Positions 28,789 to 37,875 of a stretch of DNA of 64,000 nt are shown piece by piece; position 1 is the first letter of the stretch, and each line of letters begins with the position of its first letter. Made by a program: the position numbers and the translations under genes. The notes beneath the pieces were generated by a model. It had not been told where the DNA came from. It searched no databases and worked only from the letters and a program-made list of their open reading frames with translations. The stretch is from Nocardiopsis eucommiae (GTDB taxonomy: Bacteria; Actinomycetota; Actinomycetes; Streptosporangiales; Streptosporangiaceae), in NCBI GenBank assembly GCA_018388625.1, contig CP074402.1:3658001-3722000 (forward strand), written 5' to 3'.

Positions 28789-29493
28789 TCAGCCGACGCC
28801 GAGAGCGAGGGCCTCCAGCCGGTCCAGGTCCACGACGGCCACGTACTGCCTTCCGGTCCGGATCAGACCGAGCTCTCTGAGCTGCGTGTACGCCTTGTAC
28901 ACGGAAGTCCGGGAGAGTCCGGCGAAGCCCCCGACCTCCTCCTGGGGCAGCGGAATGTGGAGGAGGCGGCCATCGCCGGGGTTCCCGGGTCCGTCGGTGA
29001 GCGCCGCCGGGGTGGGTTCCCCGAGCATCGCTGCCAGGTGCACCAGAGCGGCGGGCAGACGACGTTCCGCGGGAAGCCTGGCCAGCTGAACGCGGACGTG
29101 GTCGCTCTCGTCCTGGCGAATCAGGGCGCTCTCCCACAGCACGGGCACGAGGTCGAGCTCCCGGAGCCTGTTCTGGAACCGACCGGCGCCCAGGTACGCG
29201 GTGCTGCTCGCGGTCAGGGCCGTCACCGTGGCGTTGCGGGTACGGCCCCTACCGGCGAGTACGGACTCACCAAGGATCTCGCCGTAGGTGCGGAAGGCGA
29301 GTGGGGCCGAAGTGCCGTCCGCGTACACCGAGGCCACCCTGGCCCGTCCGCTGACCATCAGGTGCACTCCCAGTCCCTGGTCTCCCTGGTTCAACAGGGC
29401 CTCACCGGGGTGGAAGGACCGGCGTTGGGCCGTGGAGACGAGTTGGTTCCACTGCTCGTCACTGAGCAGGGCGCCGAAACCGTGTCTACGCAT
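28789..29493 (-). CDS. Crp/Fnr-family regulator with cyclic-nucleotide-binding domain
   Basis: Intact, 234 residues from the ATG at 29493 (GAGGAC upstream). Residues about 10-120 are a cNMP-binding beta-roll (FHPGEALLNQGDQGLGVHLM, then YGEILGESVLAGRGRTR), though the usual phosphate-binding Arg-Ser pair is not clear. Residues about 165-225 are the helix-turn-helix (LPQEEVGGFAGLSRTSVYKA, then LRELGLI). No FeS cysteines are present. It lies directly upstream of a cyclase-like gene on the same strand, so a cyclase-regulator circuit is possible. Confidence 0.82.
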   Translation of the reverse strand: MRRHGFGALLSDEQWNQLVSTAQRRSFHPGEALLNQGDQGLGVHLMVSGRARVASVYADGTSAPLAFRTYGEILGESVLAGRGRTRNATVTALTASSTAYLGAGRFQNRLRELDLVPVLWESALIRQDESDHVRVQLARLPAERRLPAALVHLAAMLGEPTPAALTDGPGNPGDGRLLHIPLPQEEVGGFAGLSRTSVYKAYTQLRELGLIRTGRQYVAVVDLDRLEALALGVG

Positions 29494-29803
29494 GTGGGGA
29501 CAGTCCTCTTCGTCGCTGTGACCGGCACCCGGGATTCTCGCGCCCGAGGAGCTCCGGTATCCGGGCTTGGCCGACTTCGGCCAGCATCCTCCGGGTGGTT
29601 CCACGCCCCGGGCGGAAGCGAGCGGGGTGATGCCGGAAGGTCTCACCCGAACCGGGTTCAGGACGTGGCTACCTCGGCCACCACTCACTCTGAGGTGTGC
29701 CGTGAGGGGCGACGGGGGTCGACAGTGAGAGGTTCTTGGAACTGGTGGCGGGTTGGGTACCGAAAGTTGCCGGATCGTCACCACGTGGGTGCACTGTAAG
29801 AGA
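29494..29803. promoter_or_regulatory. Divergent intergenic region
   Basis: Separates the Crp/Fnr gene (minus) from the small Cys-rich gene (plus). GGAACTGGTGGCGGGTTGGG at 29737-29756 resembles the GGAAC -35 of extracytoplasmic sigma factor promoters, at a plausible distance from the plus-strand start. No gene is seen. Confidence 0.35.
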
Positions 29804-30139
29804 ATGAAGCGCTGCGATTTCTGTGAGCTCCCTGTCGGGGAGGGCTGCGCCTGTGCGCTGCCACGGGACTACATCGGGAGCTGTGGGACCGGGACGCCGT
29901 TCTCGACCGTGAAGCCGTACCCGACCGGCGACGCCATCATCATCTCCCTTCGGGGTGTGGCCCACCGGCTGGGTTGCTCCCACCAGTCCGGCTCGGATGT
30001 CAGGGCCCCGCTGTGGGGCTGGATCAACTACCCGGACCCGGGGCTGTGGCAGCGGATCAGTGAGAGTTCGCCGCTCCGCGCCACCGCGGGCAACACCAGG
30101 CGCGCGGCCACCCGGCGGTGCCGGAGCTGCGACCACTGA
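29804..30139 (+). CDS. Small Cys-rich protein, intact paralogue of the one at 14248
   Basis: 111 residues starting MKRCDFCELPVGEGCACALP. It has a CxxC, a CxC and, at the end, RRCRSCDH, together with single cysteines in GSCGTG and LGCSHQ; that is enough for one or two metal sites. The end RISESSPLRATAGNTRRAAT is shared almost word for word with the gene at 14248. The family is not recognised. It is convergent with the Cys-rich DUF5685 gene. Confidence 0.7.
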   Translation: MKRCDFCELPVGEGCACALPRDYIGSCGTGTPFSTVKPYPTGDAIIISLRGVAHRLGCSHQSGSDVRAPLWGWINYPDPGLWQRISESSPLRATAGNTRRAATRRCRSCDH

Positions 30140-30181
30140 CGGACACCGGGACGGGTTCCGTGAAGCCGTCCCGGTACCGCG

Positions 30182-31555
30182 TCAGCCGCAGTTGCAGTCG
30201 CACCCCTCACAGCAGGAACAGTTGCTGCAGCAGTTGCACGCCTGGCAGCAGGTGCCGCAGGTGTCGGACACGCAGGCGCAGGCCTCGCACCAGGAGTCCC
30301 GGGGCTCGCCCGACCACGGGCCGGGGTGGGGGTCGCGGCAGCAGAACTGGCACGTGCAGCACATGAACAGCGCTGCGGCGCAGCCCGCGAGGAGGCCCCG
30401 GCCGCGCTGCGGTTCCCGGAACCCGGGAGTGTCGCAGGAGCAGGCGCCGCAGCAGCCGCCCTTGCCGGAGCGCTTCGCGCCCTCTCCGCCGTGACCGGAG
30501 TGCCCGCCGTGGCCGTGGTGATCGCCGTTCCCGCCGTCACCGGGGTAGTCGACGTGGTCGCCGTGACCCGCGTGGCCGCCATGGCCAGGGTGTGGATTGT
30601 GGCCGGGGTACCCGCTGTGACCCGGGTGGCCTCCGTGACCAGGGTGCGGATTGTGGCCGGGGTGGCCGCCGTGGCCCGGGTACCCACCGTGACCCGGGTG
30701 GCCGCCGTGGGCGAAGGTACGGGCGACGGCCCGCTTGAGCTCCTGGACGAGGAGGACGCGGACCAGGCGGTCGTCGGTGAACTCGGCTTCCCGGAGGGCC
30801 AGGTCTACCCCGAGGACGGCGTCGTCGCAGAGTTCCCGTGCCCGGCTGACCGGGGTTCCGGTGGCGGTGAGCGGGTTCCACGAGCCGTTGGCCAGGTCCT
30901 CCTCGCGGTCCTCGACCGCGTCCAGCAGGTGCGCCACCCGGCCGAAGAGGCGTCCCGCCTCCCGGAGCGGGGCGGCGTTCCCCGGGATTCCCGCCAGGGC
31001 GGCGGTGTGCGCGAAGGCCTCGCCGGTGGCCTCCTCGGTCGGTCGGGTGACGGTGAGGACGTCGGTGCCCTCCGTGGCGGAGAGTTCGGCCTCGCGCTGG
31101 CGGTCGACCACGGCGGCCAGGGCGGTGCCCTCGAACCCGAGTCCGCCTCCGGTCCGCTGGGCTCCGTTCCGCCATCGGGTGGCCACGCGACCCGCCACGG
31201 CACGCACGCCGGGGCGGGCGTAGGCTCCGTCACCGTCCTCGATGTGGTCACTGATCTTGGCTGACGCGAGCATCAGGGAGACCGCTGCGGCCAGGTGGGC
31301 GCCGGAACCGTCCGCCACCTCGGCCCCGCGCATGCCGCGAAGGAGGCAGCGGCCCGCCGTGCGGGTCCCGGCCTGGTCAGGGGACTGGGCGGCGGTGAGG
31401 ACCGACACGACCAGGCCGTCGTAGTTGGTGGCGACCCTGGAGGCCTGGCCGTGGTCGTCCCTCAGGGCGAGGCACAGCCCGCACATGTGGGACATCCACT
31501 CCCGAGCCAGGTCCTCGGACAGCGTGTGCCGACAGGGCCGCAGGATTCCGAACAC
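30182..31555 (-). CDS. DUF5685 protein with a His/Gly-rich repeat insert and a Cys-rich tail
   Basis: 457 residues, GTG start behind GAGAAGAGG. Residues 1-280 are the helical DUF5685 core with MFGILRPCRHTLSEDLAREW and MCGLCLALRDDHGQASRVAT. Residues about 283-360 are a tandem run of GHGG[HY]PGH and NPHPGHGG units with some 30 histidines. The last 90 residues hold 25 cysteines, many as CC, CxC or CxxC (for example CCQACNCCSNCSCCEGCDCN). There is one short hydrophobic stretch (GLLAGCAAALFMCC). The family's function is unknown; heavy metal binding, perhaps zinc, copper or FeS delivery, is inferred from composition only. Confidence 0.75.
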   Translation of the reverse strand: MFGILRPCRHTLSEDLAREWMSHMCGLCLALRDDHGQASRVATNYDGLVVSVLTAAQSPDQAGTRTAGRCLLRGMRGAEVADGSGAHLAAAVSLMLASAKISDHIEDGDGAYARPGVRAVAGRVATRWRNGAQRTGGGLGFEGTALAAVVDRQREAELSATEGTDVLTVTRPTEEATGEAFAHTAALAGIPGNAAPLREAGRLFGRVAHLLDAVEDREEDLANGSWNPLTATGTPVSRARELCDDAVLGVDLALREAEFTDDRLVRVLLVQELKRAVARTFAHGGHPGHGGYPGHGGHPGHNPHPGHGGHPGHSGYPGHNPHPGHGGHAGHGDHVDYPGDGGNGDHHGHGGHSGHGGEGAKRSGKGGCCGACSCDTPGFREPQRGRGLLAGCAAALFMCCTCQFCCRDPHPGPWSGEPRDSWCEACACVSDTCGTCCQACNCCSNCSCCEGCDCNCG

Positions 31556-31639
31556 GAACCGCCACCTCTTCTCCCGGTGCGCCGAGCGCGCACCGACGCG
31601 GGATGTGACTCCCGGAAGGGGTGTCCGGTTCGCAACGAT

Positions 31640-32341
31640 TCAGCGGGCCAGGGGCGAACCGCAGCACTTCTTGTACTTGCGGCCCGAGCCGCAGGAGCAG
31701 GGGTCGTTGCGTCCGGGGCGCGGTGCGGTGTCGAGGGGCGGGTTCGGGGCGCCGCCGAGGTCGGCGCGGGCGTCCAGCGGCGGCAGGTAGGCGTCGGTGG
31801 AGCGGGTGGCCAGGTCGTGGGCGTCCGGGGCCATGCCGAGCGCCTCGCGCATGCGGGCGCGGCCGAGCAGCGGCATGAGGCCGAGCCGGTTGAGCTCGGC
31901 CACGGTCTCCGGTGGCTGGGCGAGCATGCCCCGGCAGACGACGTTGTAGCAGTGCAGGGCCTTCGCGTAGTCGCCACGCGACGCGAGGTCCTCGGCCAGG
32001 AGCACGGCCACGCCGCGGTCGGGACCGGAGTCCAGGAGTTCGTCGAGCAGGGCGTCGGCCTCGTCGGCCCGGCCCTCGGCGCGCAGCATCACGGCGATCT
32101 GGTGGGTCGCGAACTGGCGGTGTCCGGCCTTCGGCGCGTGTTCGCGCAGCGCCCGGGCGAGTGCGTGCGCCGCGCCTTCGTCCCGTCCGCGCAGGACGTC
32201 CACCGCGTCGAGGAGGATCTCACCGGCCTCCTCGGGGTGGGCGGTGAGATCCCTGAGGTGTCGCTTGGGCAGGTCCAGGTCGCGGATCGCGTCCCACAGC
32301 GGCTGCGGGACCGCTGCGGGGGCCGGGGAAGTGTCGGTCAT
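31640..32341 (-). CDS. SEC-C motif protein with helical repeats
   Basis: 233 residues, intact. The end PGRNDPCSCGSGRKYKKCCG is the zinc-binding SEC-C motif, as at the C-terminus of SecA. The preceding region is helical and TPR-like (AVMLRAEGRADEADALLDEL, LASRGDYAKALHCYNVV). The role of such proteins is not settled. It is 84 bases upstream of the DUF5685 gene on the same strand. Confidence 0.82.
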   Translation of the reverse strand: MTDTSPAPAAVPQPLWDAIRDLDLPKRHLRDLTAHPEEAGEILLDAVDVLRGRDEGAAHALARALREHAPKAGHRQFATHQIAVMLRAEGRADEADALLDELLDSGPDRGVAVLLAEDLASRGDYAKALHCYNVVCRGMLAQPPETVAELNRLGLMPLLGRARMREALGMAPDAHDLATRSTDAYLPPLDARADLGGAPNPPLDTAPRPGRNDPCSCGSGRKYKKCCGSPLAR

Positions 32342-32390
32342 CCTTCCAGGTTAGGGCGTGTCCGGTGGGTGCTGCCCGTCACACGGGACG

Positions 32391-34365
32391 TCAACCCCAC
32401 GGGGTGAGGCGGCCGAGGAGGTCCAGGACGCCCAACCGGGTGCCGGAGCCGACCTCCAGACCGATGACGAGGGCCGTCACGGCGAGGGCGGTGACGAGCA
32501 GGACCAGGGGCCAGCGTCGCTTGCGCTCGGGGGTCTCGGGGAAGGGCTCCGCGTCGATCCAGGACTGGTCCAGGCGGGCGATCTCCCTGCGGAGGTCCTG
32601 GACCTCGGTGTGGTAGCGGTCGCGCTCGTCACGGACCCGTTGGAGTTCGGCGCGTTCGGCCCGGACGGCGGCGCGCGCGTCGACGACGTCGACGTGGGCG
32701 CCCTCGGGGCCGCGTTTGGAGTGCCACCGCTCCAGGCGTGCGAGGGGAGGTCGGCGTACTGGGTGGGCCAGTTGTCGTCGGAATCGTCGAGGTTCTCGTC
32801 GGTCTCGGGCTCGGTCTCGGCCGCGTAGTCGACGGGTTCCTGTTCGGGGAGGGGGCGGACGGCGAGGGGTGGTGCGTCCTCGGGGGCCCTGGGCTCGGGA
32901 CGGTCGGTGGAGGCGGCGATGGTCCAGGTCTCGCGGGGCTCCTCGTCAGCGGCCGTGGACCGTGCGGCCTCGTCCCGGGACACGGGTGGGTCGGGTTCGG
33001 TGCTCGGGTCCTCGGGTGCTGCCGGGCGTGGGGGCCGACCGAAGATCGAGAGGGGGTCGTGCTCCGGTTCGGGCCCGGGTCGGCGCCGTGCCACCCCGAG
33101 GAAGGTGTGGCTCCGCCCGCCACCGGCCCAGGTCTCCTGCTCGGCGGTGTCGGTGTCGTCGTCCGCGAAGGGGTCGGGGGCCTCTTCGAGGTCGTCCTCG
33201 GGTTCGGGTACCGCCTCGTCCGTCAACGGATCAGGGGCCGGTGTGTCCGCCCGCGAGGCGGGGGTGGGGTCGATCCCCGTCGGCGGCGAGGGGGCGAAGA
33301 ACGAGGGCGTGCCCCGCTCCGTCGGAGCGCTCTCCCCCGGCAGCTCCGCAGTGGCCTCCTGAACGGCCACCGACTCCTCCACCAGCGGGGCGGGGGCAGG
33401 ATCCAACCAGTCGCGGAGGAGGTCGCGGCGTTCACCGAAGGTGGTGGCCTCCGGCACGCCCCGTTCCCTGAGGTGGTCGGCCAGGGCGTCGCCGCCCTCC
33501 TCCCTCAGGACGGTGACCAGACCCTCCGCGATCCTGAGGTGCTCCCCGGGACCGGGGAGAGGAAGGGCGATCCGGCGGCGGAGGAGGGTGGCACGAAGGC
33601 CAGGTGGGGACCCTCTTCCGGGTCCGTGACCGGCTCGTAGGTGGAGAAGGACCAGCTCCATCCGGCGGCGGGCACGGCGGCGCGCGGAGTGAGGACGTCG
33701 TGCAGGACGCGGTGCATGCCCCACAGGAAGCGCAGCTGGGTGGCCTGCCACAGGTCGGCGTGGTCGGGGTCGAGGGTCAGGCGGAGGGGGCGGTCGGGGT
33801 GCGCGAGCGCGTGGGCCACGGCCCCGACGAGGACGGGCTCGCCCTCGATCCGGGTCTCGGCGGCGCGCCGGTCGCGGGTGCGCAGGGCGCCGGGGGCGGC
33901 GGTGCGTTCCCAGGGCGCGGGGGCGGGCAGGGTCCGCATCGCGGCCCAGCCCGGCTTGGGCGGCCTGCTCGCGGCGGGCCGGGTGTTGGGGTTCTCGTGT
34001 AAGGCGAGGACCCGGGGGAGGTCCAGGCCACGGGTGGGCCCGACGATCGCCCAGGCGTGGGCGTCGCGGACGTCACCCGGCCACCGGTAGACCAGGGCGC
34101 TCTGGCCGTCGGGGTAGTGGTGGGCCCAGAGGGTCTCGGGATAGGCGGCCGAGTCGGTGCCGGGAAGCGCCGACCGGTAGTCGGCGGTGAGGGCGGGGAT
34201 GAGGCGGTCGCGCCAGGAGCGCAGGACCGGCTGGTCCTGCTCCGGGAGGGAGGTGGCCGACGGTCCCGGCCCGACGCGACCGAGGAGGGTGGGTTCGGCC
34301 CAGGCGAAGTGGATCTGGTGGTAGGCACCGGAGTCCGCTTCCGACGCCGTCGTGCTCTCGGGCAA
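32391..34365 (-). CDS. Unknown protein with coiled coil and C-terminal membrane anchor, frame broken twice
   Basis: About 658 residues, TTG start behind GGGAGGGG. Three parts are visible: a globular N-terminal region of about 280 residues (YHQIHFAWAEPTLLGRVG, LRFLWGMHRVLHDVLTPR); a long acidic, Pro-rich linker; and a coiled coil (RAERAELQRVRDERDRYHTE) followed by one membrane helix (WPLVLLVTALAVTALVIGLE) 23 residues before the end. This is a tail-anchored layout. Breaks at about 33586-33592 and 32740-32745 are mended by one base each. The family is not recognised. Confidence 0.6.
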
Positions 34366-34504
34366 CTGGGCCCCTCCCCTGGTTCACGGATCTGCGGTGC
34401 GCGCGGATCCGCCGCACGCCTACCTAGGGAAGGTATCCGCCGGAAGCGTCAGGAAACCGCGAAAGCGGAGTTATAGGCACACTTGCGCACTTTGTCGGTT
34501 CTGG

Positions 34505-35475
34505 TCAGCGGGCCGCCGTGAGCCGGGCGTGCTGCGCGGGCGTAAGGGTCAGGTCCAGGGACTCCAGCGCCTCGTCCAGCTGGGCGACACTGCTGACACC
34601 GACCAACGGGACAACGCTCGGCTCGTGGCCCGCGAGCCAGGAGAGCACCACCTGGTTGCGGGTGGCTCCGGTCTCCCTGGCCACCTCGTCCAGGGCGGCC
34701 AGGCGCGCGGCGGTTCCGGGGTGGTCGTAGGCGTACTCCAGGGGGCGGTCGGGGCGGGTGTAGGCGCCGCTCAGCAGGGAGGTGTACGCCACCACGACAT
34801 GCTCGCGCCCCTGGGCGGCCTCGGCGCGGACGTAGTCGAACAGCTCGGGGGTGGCGTGCATGTGTCCCGCGGATGCGAGCGGGACGTCGCCACGGGGCTG
34901 GAGGTAGCTGTAGCGGTACTGGAGCACCCGGGGACGCGGCCACCCGTGAGCCTGTGTCACGGCGCGGGACCTCTCCAGCCGCCACGTCCGGTGGTTGCTG
35001 AGCCCGAGTTCCCGGACCGTTCCCTCGGAGACGAGCCGGGCGAGGGCCTCCATGGTCTCCTCGACCGGGGTGTCGGGGTCCTCCCTGTGGGCGTACAGAA
35101 GATCGAGGGTGTGGACCCCCAGGCATTGGCGGCTGCGCTCGGCGGCCGTCGCCACGGCTTCCGCGGAGAGACCCTCCGCCGCCTCCAGGCCGGCTCCGGG
35201 CACGGTCGGTTGGGCGCCGATCTTGGTGGCGATCACGATCTCGTCGGTCACGCCGCGCTCGCGCCGCCAACGGCCGAGGAAGGTCTCGCTCTCGTCTCCC
35301 CGGCCTCCCTCGATCCAGAACTGGTAGCAGTCGGCGGTGTCGACGAAGGCTCCCCGGCCTCGACGAAGCGGTCGAGGATGGCGGCGGAGGTGGCGGCGTC
35401 CGTGGTGCTGCCGAACTGCATCGCCCCCAGGCACAGGGCGCTGACGGTCCGGCCGTTGATCGTGGTGTGTCGCAT
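34505..35475 (-). CDS. Aldo/keto reductase, one frame break
   Basis: The N-terminus MRHTTINGRTVSALCLGAMQ is followed after correction by VDTADCYQFWIEGGRGDESE with the catalytic Asp and Tyr, then IVIATKIGAQ (Lys) and DLLYAHREDPDTPVEE where the fourth residue, His, stands. The C-terminal cofactor loop VVPLVGVSSVAQLDEALESL suits NADPH. One extra G at about 35352-35360 joins the parts. The start overlaps the stop of the MerR gene by TGATG. The substrate is unknown; the regulator may sense the same carbonyl compound. Confidence 0.85.
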
Positions 35476-35881
35476 CAGGCGCTCCCCCGGCCACGGAGGC
35501 CGCTTCCGGGACGTCGTCGGCGAGCACCCCCGCGTAGTAGTCGATCTTGTGCTGGATCGTGGTCTGGCGGCGGCGCAGCTCCTCGACGCGGGCGTCGAGG
35601 AGTCGTTGGTGGCCCTGGAGGACCTCGAGGCGGTCGGGGATGGTGTGTTCGCCGCCACGGACCAGTTCGGCGAAGTCGCGCAGCCGGGCGATGGGCATGT
35701 CGGTCTCGCGCAGACAGCGCACGAGGTCCAGGAGATCGACGTCGTCGGAGCGGTAGCGGCGGTGGCCGTTGGAGGCGCGCTCCACTCTCCGGAGCAGGCC
35801 CGCCCTCTCGTAGTACCGCAGGGTGTCGAGTGTGAGGCCGAAGCGCTCAGCGACCTCACCGGGGGTGTAGTAGTCCTTCAT
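35475..35881 (-). CDS. MerR-family transcriptional regulator, one frame break at the end
   Basis: About 135 residues: winged helix YYTPGEVAERFGLTLDTLRYYERAGLL, then RRYRSDDVDLLDLVRCLRET and a dimerisation coiled coil (LLDARVEELRRRQTTIQHKI). No metal cysteines are present. As given, the frame runs on into the reductase; one extra G at about 35482-35488 ends it at VAGGSA with a TGA overlapping the reductase start. It probably twists the promoter at 35888-35918 in response to a small molecule and controls itself and the reductase. Confidence 0.85.
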
Positions 35882-35887
35882 GCCGCA

Positions 35888-35918
35888 AGCATGCGACCTG
35901 GAGCGCACTCCAGGTCAA
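35888..35918 (-). promoter_or_regulatory. MerR-type promoter with operator in a 19-base spacer
   Basis: On the minus strand TTGACC (35918-35913) and CATGCT (35893-35888) are 19 bases apart, the long spacer typical of MerR-controlled promoters. The spacer carries the inverted repeat GACCTGGAG-TGCG-CTCCAGGTC (35916-35895). The ATG follows the -10 by six bases, so the message is leaderless. Confidence 0.78.
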
Positions 35919-36088
35919 GTCCCGGCGCGAAGTTCGTTCCGTGAGGGGGACCGAAGGGGCGGGCGGGGCGAGGATCAAGAGTGGGACCGGGCGTTTCCGA
36001 ACCGGGCAGCGCGGAGCCCGGCCCGGCAGATCAGAGGGCACGGGAAGGGCACCGAACGACACCGCCGGGGCGACCCACGAGCTCCACC

Positions 36089-36753
36089 TCAGCGCGTACC
36101 GGACTCCGCGCTGCCCCGGATGGCGCCGACCACGGCGTCGGTGAGGTCGTCGATGATCTCCCGCTCGCTCACCTCGGGGTGTTCGAGCCACCACTCCCCG
36201 CCGCCTGGACCATGCCCACGACGGCGTGCGCGGCGATCTGGGCCCGCAGTCGTCCCTTCATCCGGCCCTCGGTGATCAGCAGGTCCGCGAGCTCCTCGCC
36301 CAGGCGGCGCACCATCAGTCCGAGGTCGCTGCGGGTGCGGACGTCCTCCGACGTGGCCCGGTCCATCAGGAACCGGTAGAGGTTGAGGTTCTGCGAGATC
36401 ATCGACAGGTAGGCGCCGACCGTGGCCCGGGCGCGCACGTCGAAGTCGGTGTGCTGGTACAGCTCGGAGCGGATGGCCTCGATGAGGGGGTCCACGTGAC
36501 GCTGGGCCAGAGCCCGGTAGAGGCCGCCCTTGTCACCGAAGTGCCGGTAGAGGATGGGCTTGCTGATCCCGGCCTCGGTGGCGATGGCGAGCATGGAGGC
36601 GTCGGGGCCGTCGCGCTGGATCACCCGGTCGGCGGCGTCGAGGATCGCCCGCCGCCGCTCCGGGTCGCGGCCGCGCCCGCTCCGTCCCCGCCGGGGCGCC
36701 GGCGCGGGGGTGTCGTCGTCGGGCGCGGTCTGCTGTGTGTTTTCGAGGGCCAC
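36089..36753 (-). CDS. TetR-family transcriptional regulator, one frame break
   Basis: About 221 residues, GTG start. The helix-turn-helix is RAILDAADRVIQRDGPDASM and AIATEAGISKPILYRHFGDKGGLYRAL. The ligand domain has DFDVRARATVGAYLSMISQN and ends, after one extra G at about 36200-36206, with EWWLEHPEVSEREIIDDLTD. It resembles regulators of fatty-acid or acyl-CoA genes, which suits the thioesterase-like and acyl-CoA dehydrogenase genes upstream of it. A TACGGT eight bases before the GTG suggests a leaderless message. Confidence 0.82.
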
Positions 36754-36802
36754 AAGGGTTCACCGTACTGGAGGGCGGGGAACGGCGGCCCGGACGCGCC
36801 CC

Positions 36803-37575
36803 TCAGGTACGGATCGCGATCCAGGTGGCGCGGGCCAGGGCGAGCGGACGGCCGTCGGCGTCGTGGAGGGAACTGGCCGTGTGGACCTTGCGGCCGTCGA
36901 CGGACTCCAGGTGGCCCATGACGACCTGGGTGGAGCCGACCGGGGGAGTGCCAGGACCTGGACGGTGAACCGGCCCAGGACGATGGGTCGGCCGGACACG
37001 TCGCTGGACCAGCCGCCGGGGCAGTCCAGTGCGGCCCAGACCTGGGCGAGGGCGGCGTTGCCGTCGCCTCCGTCCACCTCCGGGCGGACCTCCCAGGTGC
37101 AGGCGACGGTGTTGCCGACCCCGTCGGGTCCCTCCCCCGGACGGACCCGTCCCGCGAACAGGCGCAGACCGTCGCCCGCCGCGCGCTCGGGGCCGCAACT
37201 GTAGCAACGGGGGAAGGGGTGCGCGTCCAGCCCGCCGTAGCGCTTCCGGGCCTCCTCGGCCTCGGCGACGGTGACCGGCCCGCCGGGGATCAGTCCGGGG
37301 TCGAGGGGGTCGACGGTCACGGCCTCGGCCACCAGGCGGGCGCGGTCCTCGGCGGTGGGGTCGACCAGGCGCAGGCCCTCCTGTGAGGAGCCCTCCACCG
37401 TCAGGGGGCGGTCCAGCGGGGGCGGGTTGCGCAGGGTGACCTGGACGGCCGGGCCACCCGGTGCGGTCAGCTGTGCGGCCAGCAGTCCCGCGCTGTAGCC
37501 GCCGTTGCCGGAGCCGTCGGGGCCGTTGAAGGCCGCCGGGATGGTGAGGGTGGGGGCGCCGTTGCCTGGTGTCAT
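36803..37575 (-). CDS. Hotdog-fold thioesterase-like protein, one frame break
   Basis: About 257 residues. The start PAAFNGPDGSGNGGYSAGLL, the CPGGWSSD segment and the end ASSLHDADGRPLALARATWI are typical of acyl-CoA thioesterase-like hotdog proteins. A CYSCGPERAAGDGLRLFAGR segment lies in the middle, with two cysteines and a histidine nearby. One extra base at about 36945-36950 joins the two parts. No specific substrate can be named. Confidence 0.65.
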
Positions 37576-37875
37576 GGGCCACAGGGTAACGGGAGCGGCG
37601 CGGGCGGGACGTTTCGCCTCGGCGGGCGGGCGCGAGGACTCGGCGCGTCCCCCGAAGTGCCCCCTTCGCGCGGGACCGGGTTGGCGGAACGCGTGCGCGC
37701 CGACCATGCGGAACCTCGCTGGTGGAAGCCGGGGTGCGCCCCGGGATCCCGGTCAGGGTGGACCGAGGAACGGGCCGATGACCTGGCGCTTCCCGAAGCG
37801 GACGTGGCGGGACGCGGGGTGCCCTCACCCCGTGCCCCGCCACGGACCGCCCGCTCCGGAGGCTCTGCAACCTCC
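37576..37875. other. Intergenic region, nothing recognised
   Basis: Three hundred bases between the thioesterase-like gene and the acyl-CoA dehydrogenase, both on the minus strand. No gene, repeat or clear promoter was seen; the sequence is uniformly GC-rich. Confidence 0.5.

Noticed and set aside
30500..30720. Short tandem DNA repeats resembling a CRISPR-like or minisatellite array
   Set aside because: They are in frame within the DUF5685 gene and encode the GHGG[HY]PGH repeat; there are no unique spacers.
34505..35908. A fused MerR-aldo/keto reductase protein
   Set aside because: The joining segment is out-of-frame sequence. Two single-base losses explain it, and restoring them gives two ordinary proteins with a TGATG overlap.
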